64,000 nt of DNA. It comes from Ruminococcus sp. (GTDB lineage: Bacteria; Bacillota; Clostridia; Oscillospirales; Ruminococcaceae). Under the pieces are notes generated by a model that ran no database searches, had not been told where the DNA came from, and saw nothing but the letters and a program-made list of their open reading frames with translations. The position numbers were made by a program, and so were the translations under genes. The stretch is from assembly GCA_015066745.1 (NCBI GenBank), contig SVNW01000004.1:20885-84884 (forward strand), in the 5' to 3' direction. This document shows, in pieces, positions 59,114-64,000 of this stretch (positions are counted from its first letter, which is position 1; each line of letters starts with the position of its first letter).

Positions 59114-60352
59114 TTAATTAACCAAAAAAGCACGGTCAGGTGTTATATCCTTACCATCTACGATTGCTCTCCAGTCAGTTATACTTTCAAACTCTGTCTG
59201 GATCTTATCGCCTTTTTTAACCTGATCTGAATACAATGAATCATGTAAAACAGTTGCAAAAACTTCATTTACACCTATCTGATCAACTTCTGCCCAGATA
59301 TGTTCATAGCCTGCCTGTTTTTCATTTTCAGTATTTATCTTTATTTTCACTATACCCTTAGCTTCAGGCATAGTCATTACCTTTGCAAATTTGCTTATAG
59401 TTTCAGCAGCAAGTGCTTCCATTCTTGCTGTTTCTTTTTCAGAAACCTTTACAATAGCGTTTTCCATATCTACCACTGCAAATTCATTTGCTCTGCATGG
59501 TTTTTTAGTTTTTCCCGGAGGATAAATATACAGCATACCGTTGAAAAGACAACGATCTTTTACTCTTGTATTTCCTGTTCCGAGTGTTCCTTCGGGATAT
59601 GATTTAATTTCATCTTTCCAGTTTTTCCATGTAACATTAAGTGCCTGACCATCGTTTAATACAGCTATCTCCATCGGCTCAGATTCATTTGGAAATTCAT
59701 TGTCTGCAAGAGCCTTATTAGCAGTAATATTAAGAACTGACGCACAGAAATTAACATCCTCTTTTTCGGTATTCAATACTTCAAGTTCATAAAATCCACA
59801 TCTGTTAAGCCCGTAAGTGTATACCCAATGCAAATTATTTTTATCCCTTAACATATTTACCGAGAAAACATAATTAGGTCCCGGTGATACACTTGAAACC
59901 GCAACTGATTTTATCCATAACGGTGAAAAAATACGATGTGTATTAAAATCAACCACTGCCGCCTTATCGGGAATAATGCAATTTAAAAACTTAAGCTGAA
60001 AATGATATGACTCCATAATATCATCAGTAAAGGTAAGTGATGTTGTTATACCTATCTTTGCTTTCTTCATTTTCTTAATGCATTCATCAGGCATATCATG
60101 ACAGAACATAAAATCAGGTGTTATATTAACCGGTTCTATCTTTATATCAACTATGTACTGCTGTCCTTTATAAACAACAGTTACCATAGGACACATATTT
60201 TTATCATCAAATGATGTTTCCTTAAGTTCAAACTCATCATGGGCATTTATCCTGTCATACACCATCTGTGGTGTATCTATATCCTTATCATTCATAGGAA
60301 TAGCCATTATATATGATGTGGTCTTTTTTATTTTACCGCTTTTCATATCCAA
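59114..60352 (-). CDS. DUF4026/DUF2314-like protein
   Basis: C-terminal region EHIWAEVDQIGVNEVFATVLHDSLYSDQVKKGDKIQTEFESITDW resembles DUF2314. Confidence 0.55.
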   Translation of the reverse strand: MDMKSGKIKKTTSYIMAIPMNDKDIDTPQMVYDRINAHDEFELKETSFDDKNMCPMVTVVYKGQQYIVDIKIEPVNITPDFMFCHDMPDECIKKMKKAKIGITTSLTFTDDIMESYHFQLKFLNCIIPDKAAVVDFNTHRIFSPLWIKSVAVSSVSPGPNYVFSVNMLRDKNNLHWVYTYGLNRCGFYELEVLNTEKEDVNFCASVLNITANKALADNEFPNESEPMEIAVLNDGQALNVTWKNWKDEIKSYPEGTLGTGNTRVKDRCLFNGMLYIYPPGKTKKPCRANEFAVVDMENAIVKVSEKETARMEALAAETISKFAKVMTMPEAKGIVKIKINTENEKQAGYEHIWAEVDQIGVNEVFATVLHDSLYSDQVKKGDKIQTEFESITDWRAIVDGKDITPDRAFLVN

Positions 60353-60381
60353 ACCAGCCTTTCTTCAAATAAATTCAGGTA

Positions 60382-61059
60382 TTATAAAATTTCTATCATT
60401 TCAAGAACGACCTGTGCAACTCTGTTAGCTGCAATCTTTTCAAATTCATCAAATGACATTGCTCCATCATCATCAGCATTGTCGGAAATACATCTTACAC
60501 TGACAAACGGAACTTTATTGAGAAAAGCACACTGCCCTACAGCCGCACTTTCCATATCAACTGCAAAAGGCGAAAACTTATCAACTATTCCTTTTTTTAT
60601 AACAGTATCTGTAATAAATGCATCACCTGAAACGATTCTTCCTGTAAAACTCTTTACGCCCTGATTTTCACATATTTTAACAGCAGCATCAATAAGTTTT
60701 TCATCTGCTTTAAAAATGCCGTTATACGGAGGATAGTCAACAAGAAAATGCTGATCCAGATCATGTGGAAGAACTTCATTTGATATTACCATATCACAAA
60801 CTTTGATTTCATTATTCATTCCGCCTGCGATACCTGCATTTATAACAGCATCACACTTAAAATTATCTATAAGAACCTGTGTGCAGACAGCCGCATTTAC
60901 TTTAGCAATACCACTGCATACATTTACTATTGTCTTACCATTAACATTATCAATATAATAATCAAAGCCGGCAATATTTTTTACCTGTTCTCCGCTTAAT
61001 TTTTTTCTTATATCAACCAGTTCTGACGGCATAGCACCTATTATACCTATTGTTTTCAT
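60382..61059 (-). CDS. mtnN: 5'-methylthioadenosine/S-adenosylhomocysteine nucleosidase
   Basis: IGIIGAMPSE, NAGIAGGMN, VSGDAFI, VDMESAAVGQCA, RCISDNAD. Confidence 0.95.
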   Translation of the reverse strand: MKTIGIIGAMPSELVDIRKKLSGEQVKNIAGFDYYIDNVNGKTIVNVCSGIAKVNAAVCTQVLIDNFKCDAVINAGIAGGMNNEIKVCDMVISNEVLPHDLDQHFLVDYPPYNGIFKADEKLIDAAVKICENQGVKSFTGRIVSGDAFITDTVIKKGIVDKFSPFAVDMESAAVGQCAFLNKVPFVSVRCISDNADDDGAMSFDEFEKIAANRVAQVVLEMIEIL

Positions 61060-61081
61060 ATATAAAAAATCCTTTCAAAAT

Positions 61082-62515
61082 TTATAAAAAATATCTGCTC
61101 AGATAATCATTTTTAACTTTCCATAACTTCTCTGAAAGATCTACATAATATTCCTGTGGATTTTCAAATCTTTTTATTTCATCCCAAAGATATGAGATCT
61201 GTTCTTCACAATAATTTCTTATCTGCTTGGCTGAAGGCGAATCATAAACACATTCACCCTTTAAAAATATCGGAACTTGTAGTTTAACAGCTGTAAAATC
61301 AGACAAAAGCTTTTTCTTGTAAGTGTAATCCGGATGGAAAATCATATAAGGACTGCTACTGTCTATTTCCTCACCTGCAACTGTAACAACATCAGCAAGT
61401 GCCTTACCGGTTTTATTTGAAAATAATCTCCATACTTCCTTATAAGAAGGTGTAGTGATCTTTGAAATATTTTCAGACAACTTTATCCTTGGTATTATTT
61501 CACCATTATTCTCAACAGCACACAACTTATATACTCCGCCAAAAACAGGTTCGGACTTTGATGTGACAAGTCTTTCTCCTACTCCAAAACTATCGATCTT
61601 AGCTTCCTGTATAATAAGGTCTCTGATAATATACTCATCAAGAGAATTTGATGCAACAATTTTGCAGTTATCAAAACCGGCATCGTCAAGCATTTTTCGT
61701 GCTTCTTTACTCAGATACGCTATATCACCGCTATCGATTCTTATACCACAGGGTTCATATCCTTTTTGTCTTAATTCTTTGAATACAGTAATTGCATTAG
61801 GGACTCCTGATTTAAGAACATTATATGTGTCAACAAGAAATGTACAGCTATCAGGATAAACTTCTGCATATTTTCTGAATGCTTCAAGCTCGCTGTCAAA
61901 CATCTGAACCCAGCTGTGAGCCATTGTACCGGTTGCAGGAACGCCAAACATTTTATCGGCTATTGTACATGCAGTTCCGGAACAACCGCCTATAAAAGCC
62001 GCACGAGCCCCGTAAACCGCACCATCATAACCCTGAGCACGCCTTGAACCAAATTCCATTACAGGTCTGCCCTGAGCCGCACGAACTATACGATTAGCTT
62101 TAGTAGCTATAAGACTCTGATGATTTACTGTAAGGAGTATCATAGTTTCAATAAACTGTGCCTGAAGTGCAGGACCTTTTACCGTGATCAACGGCTCATT
62201 AGGAAACACCGGAGTACCTTCAGGTACTGCATACACATCACATTCAAATTTAAAATCTTTCAGATAACTAAGAAATCTTTCATCAAAAATATTCTTTTGC
62301 CTGAGATACTCAATATCTTCATCATAAAACTTAAGTGATTTAATATACTCTATCATCTGCTCAAGTCCGGCAAATATTGCAAATCCCCCATTATCAGGAA
62401 CTTTTCTGAAAAACATATCAAAATAAACTGTCTGTTCTGCGCACTCGGACATAAAATATCCGTTTGCCATAGTCAACTCGTAAAAATCAGTCAGCATAGT
62501 CAGATTTCTTTTCAT
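61082..62515 (-). CDS. pncB: Nicotinate phosphoribosyltransferase
   Basis: LTDFYELTMANGYF, EFGSRRAQGYDGAVYGARAAFIGG, GTMAHSWVQ, IRIDSGDIAYLS; start 62515 with GGAGAGAGAGGA upstream. Confidence 0.95.
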   Translation of the reverse strand: MKRNLTMLTDFYELTMANGYFMSECAEQTVYFDMFFRKVPDNGGFAIFAGLEQMIEYIKSLKFYDEDIEYLRQKNIFDERFLSYLKDFKFECDVYAVPEGTPVFPNEPLITVKGPALQAQFIETMILLTVNHQSLIATKANRIVRAAQGRPVMEFGSRRAQGYDGAVYGARAAFIGGCSGTACTIADKMFGVPATGTMAHSWVQMFDSELEAFRKYAEVYPDSCTFLVDTYNVLKSGVPNAITVFKELRQKGYEPCGIRIDSGDIAYLSKEARKMLDDAGFDNCKIVASNSLDEYIIRDLIIQEAKIDSFGVGERLVTSKSEPVFGGVYKLCAVENNGEIIPRIKLSENISKITTPSYKEVWRLFSNKTGKALADVVTVAGEEIDSSSPYMIFHPDYTYKKKLLSDFTAVKLQVPIFLKGECVYDSPSAKQIRNYCEEQISYLWDEIKRFENPQEYYVDLSEKLWKVKNDYLSRYFL

Positions 62516-62636
62516 AAATATAAAATTTCCTCTCTCTCCAATAACACCATAACTACTTTTGATAGGATACATCACAACAAAATTTTTTTGCAACTGAATC
62601 CTGTCAAAAATATTCATGAACCTACATCTATAAACT

Positions 62637-62672
62637 AAGGCAGGAAATTATAAAACTAACTTCCTGCTTTAG
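62637..62672 (-). terminator. Terminator of pduL
   Basis: AGGCAGGAA...TTCCTGCTTTAG hairpin. Confidence 0.5.
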
Positions 62673-62693
62673 TCAAAATGTTTGTCTTATGTA

Positions 62694-63272
62694 TTAAAGT
62701 GTAACGATAACACCCATTGTTTTGCCTGTTGCTGCAACAGCATTTGATTCGTCAGTATCAATATGCATAGCACGAGCAAACTTGTCAGATACTCTTACTA
62801 CTACATCACCGAGAACAGCTTTTCTTCCATCAGTGTCAAGCTTTACCCATACAACATCCTTATCCTTTACGCCGAGTTCTTCAGCATCAGCAGGAGTAAG
62901 ATGAATGTGACGCTTAGCAACTATTACACCTTCACTGATTTCAACTTCGCCACAAGGACCTACTATCTTACAGGCACCTGAACCAGATACATCGCCTGAT
63001 TCTCTTACAGGTGCTGCAATACCGATTGAACGTGCATCTGTAGCAGAAAGTTCAACCTGTGTAGCAGGACGTACAGGACCAAGAATAGAAACATTAGCAA
63101 GTTCTTTTTTAGGACCTACTACTGTTACTCTTTCTTCACAAGCAAACTGTCCCGGCTGTGAAAGATCCTTTTTGTGAGTAAGCTTTGCATCTTTACCAAA
63201 AAGAACTTCAAGATGTTCCTGTGATACATGAATGTGTCTGGCAGATGTTTCAACTATAAATTCCTTTGACAT
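62694..63272 (-). CDS. pduL: PduL-type phosphate acyltransferase
   Basis: SARHIHVSQEHLEVLFG, RPATQVELSATDARSIG, VAKRHIHLTPADAEELG. Confidence 0.93.
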   Translation of the reverse strand: MSKEFIVETSARHIHVSQEHLEVLFGKDAKLTHKKDLSQPGQFACEERVTVVGPKKELANVSILGPVRPATQVELSATDARSIGIAAPVRESGDVSGSGACKIVGPCGEVEISEGVIVAKRHIHLTPADAEELGVKDKDVVWVKLDTDGRKAVLGDVVVRVSDKFARAMHIDTDESNAVAATGKTMGVIVTL

Positions 63273-63394
63273 AATTAAAAACTCCTTATAATAAAACTTT
63301 ATTAATTATTTTTCATTATAATTGTACTACTTTTTACTTAAAACGTCAAGGCGTTTTATTGCAAATATTCAAAAATCATTATTATTTTAAACAA

Positions 63395-63428
63395 AAAAAG
63401 ACGTTTCATACAATGTACAAAACGTCAG
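63395..63428 (-). terminator. Terminator of the 5S/tRNA array
   Basis: Minus strand GACGTTTTGTACATTGTATGAAACGTCTTTTTTTG. Confidence 0.75.
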
Positions 63429-63436
63429 TAATTAGT

Positions 63437-63515
63437 GCGAGTGACGGGACTTGAACCCGTACGCCTAAACACACGCCCCTCAAACGTGCCTGTCTGCCAA
63501 TTCCAGCACACTCGC
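63437..63515 (-). tRNA. tRNA-Leu (anticodon GAG)
   Basis: GCGAGTG...CACTCGC acceptor, loop TTGAGGG, T arm CGGGTTCAAGTCCCG. Confidence 0.92.
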
Positions 63516-63559
63516 AGAAAAAATTATTTATATAATCTTAACCAAAAATTAAGATTAAG

Positions 63560-63632
63560 TGCACCATCGGGGGCTCGAACCCAGGACCCACTGATTAAGA
63601 GTCAGTTGCTCTACCAACTGAGCTAATGGTGC
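63560..63632 (-). tRNA. tRNA-Lys (anticodon CTT)
   Basis: GCACCATTAGCTCAGTTGGTAGAGCAACTGACTCTTAATCAGTGGGTCCTGGGTTCGAGCCCCCGATGGTGCA. Confidence 0.95.
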
Positions 63633-63638
63633 ATAGTA

Positions 63639-63752
<114 letters not shown>

Positions 63753-63761
63753 TTACTTAAT

Positions 63762-63840
63762 GCGAGTGACGGGACTTGAACCCGTACGCCTAAACACACG
63801 CCCCTCAAACGTGCCTGTCTGCCAATTCCAGCACACTCGC
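63762..63840 (-). tRNA. tRNA-Leu (GAG), second copy identical to 63437-63515
   Basis: Identical 79-nt sequence. Confidence 0.93.
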
Positions 63841-63878
63841 AAAAAAATTATATATAATACTCTAAAGAGTATCTAAGT

Positions 63879-63993
<115 letters not shown>

Positions 63994-64000
63994 CTATCTT

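Noticed and set aside
63435-63626. ORF MRVTGLEPVRLNTRPSNVPVCQFQHTR...
   Set aside because: Lies across tRNA-Leu and tRNA-Lys on the opposite strand; a well-known type of spurious protein call

Overview
AT-rich Firmicutes chromosomal window. It looks like a cellulosomal ruminococcus, Ruminococcus flavefaciens-like; this is inferred from a GH11-CBM22-GH10-dockerin xylanase, other dockerin proteins and gene content, not from a search. Main blocks: (1) secreted bifunctional xylanase; (2) DUF4143-type ATPase gene bracketed by palindromic repeats; (3) lipoproteins combining a propeller-like region with an ABC solute-binding domain; (4) housekeeping genes pepV, rqcH and a trmK-nif3 fusion; (5) candidate structured ncRNA with a T-arm-like hairpin upstream of a zinc-ribbon gene; (6) branched-chain amino-acid operon ilvB-ilvN-ilvC-ilvD-(DUF815 ATPase)-ilvA-ridA; (7) ECF sigma/anti-sigma/dockerin island flanked by 88-bp direct repeats derived from a dockerin gene end; (8) a hybrid locus with two sugar-ABC permeases, a HlyD-like adaptor, a MacB-core-like protein and a propeller-SBP lipoprotein, next to GH5 and EAL genes; (9) murT with a gatD whose catalytic Cys and His both appear substituted; (10) PLD synthase, lipid kinase, a possible unclassified clan GH-A enzyme, hpt, SGNH hydrolase, uppP and an AEC transporter; (11) dipicolinate synthase dpaAB; (12) GH2, orphan fliG, mtnN, pncB, pduL; (13) tandem 5S rRNA/tRNA-Leu array with tRNA-Lys at the right edge. 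Best candidates for under-described biology: the hybrid transport locus, the pseudo-glutaminase GatD, the tRNA-like leader RNA, the repeat-bounded sigma island and the palindrome-bracketed ATPase. All calls were made by eye from the sequence and translations; no database search was run.
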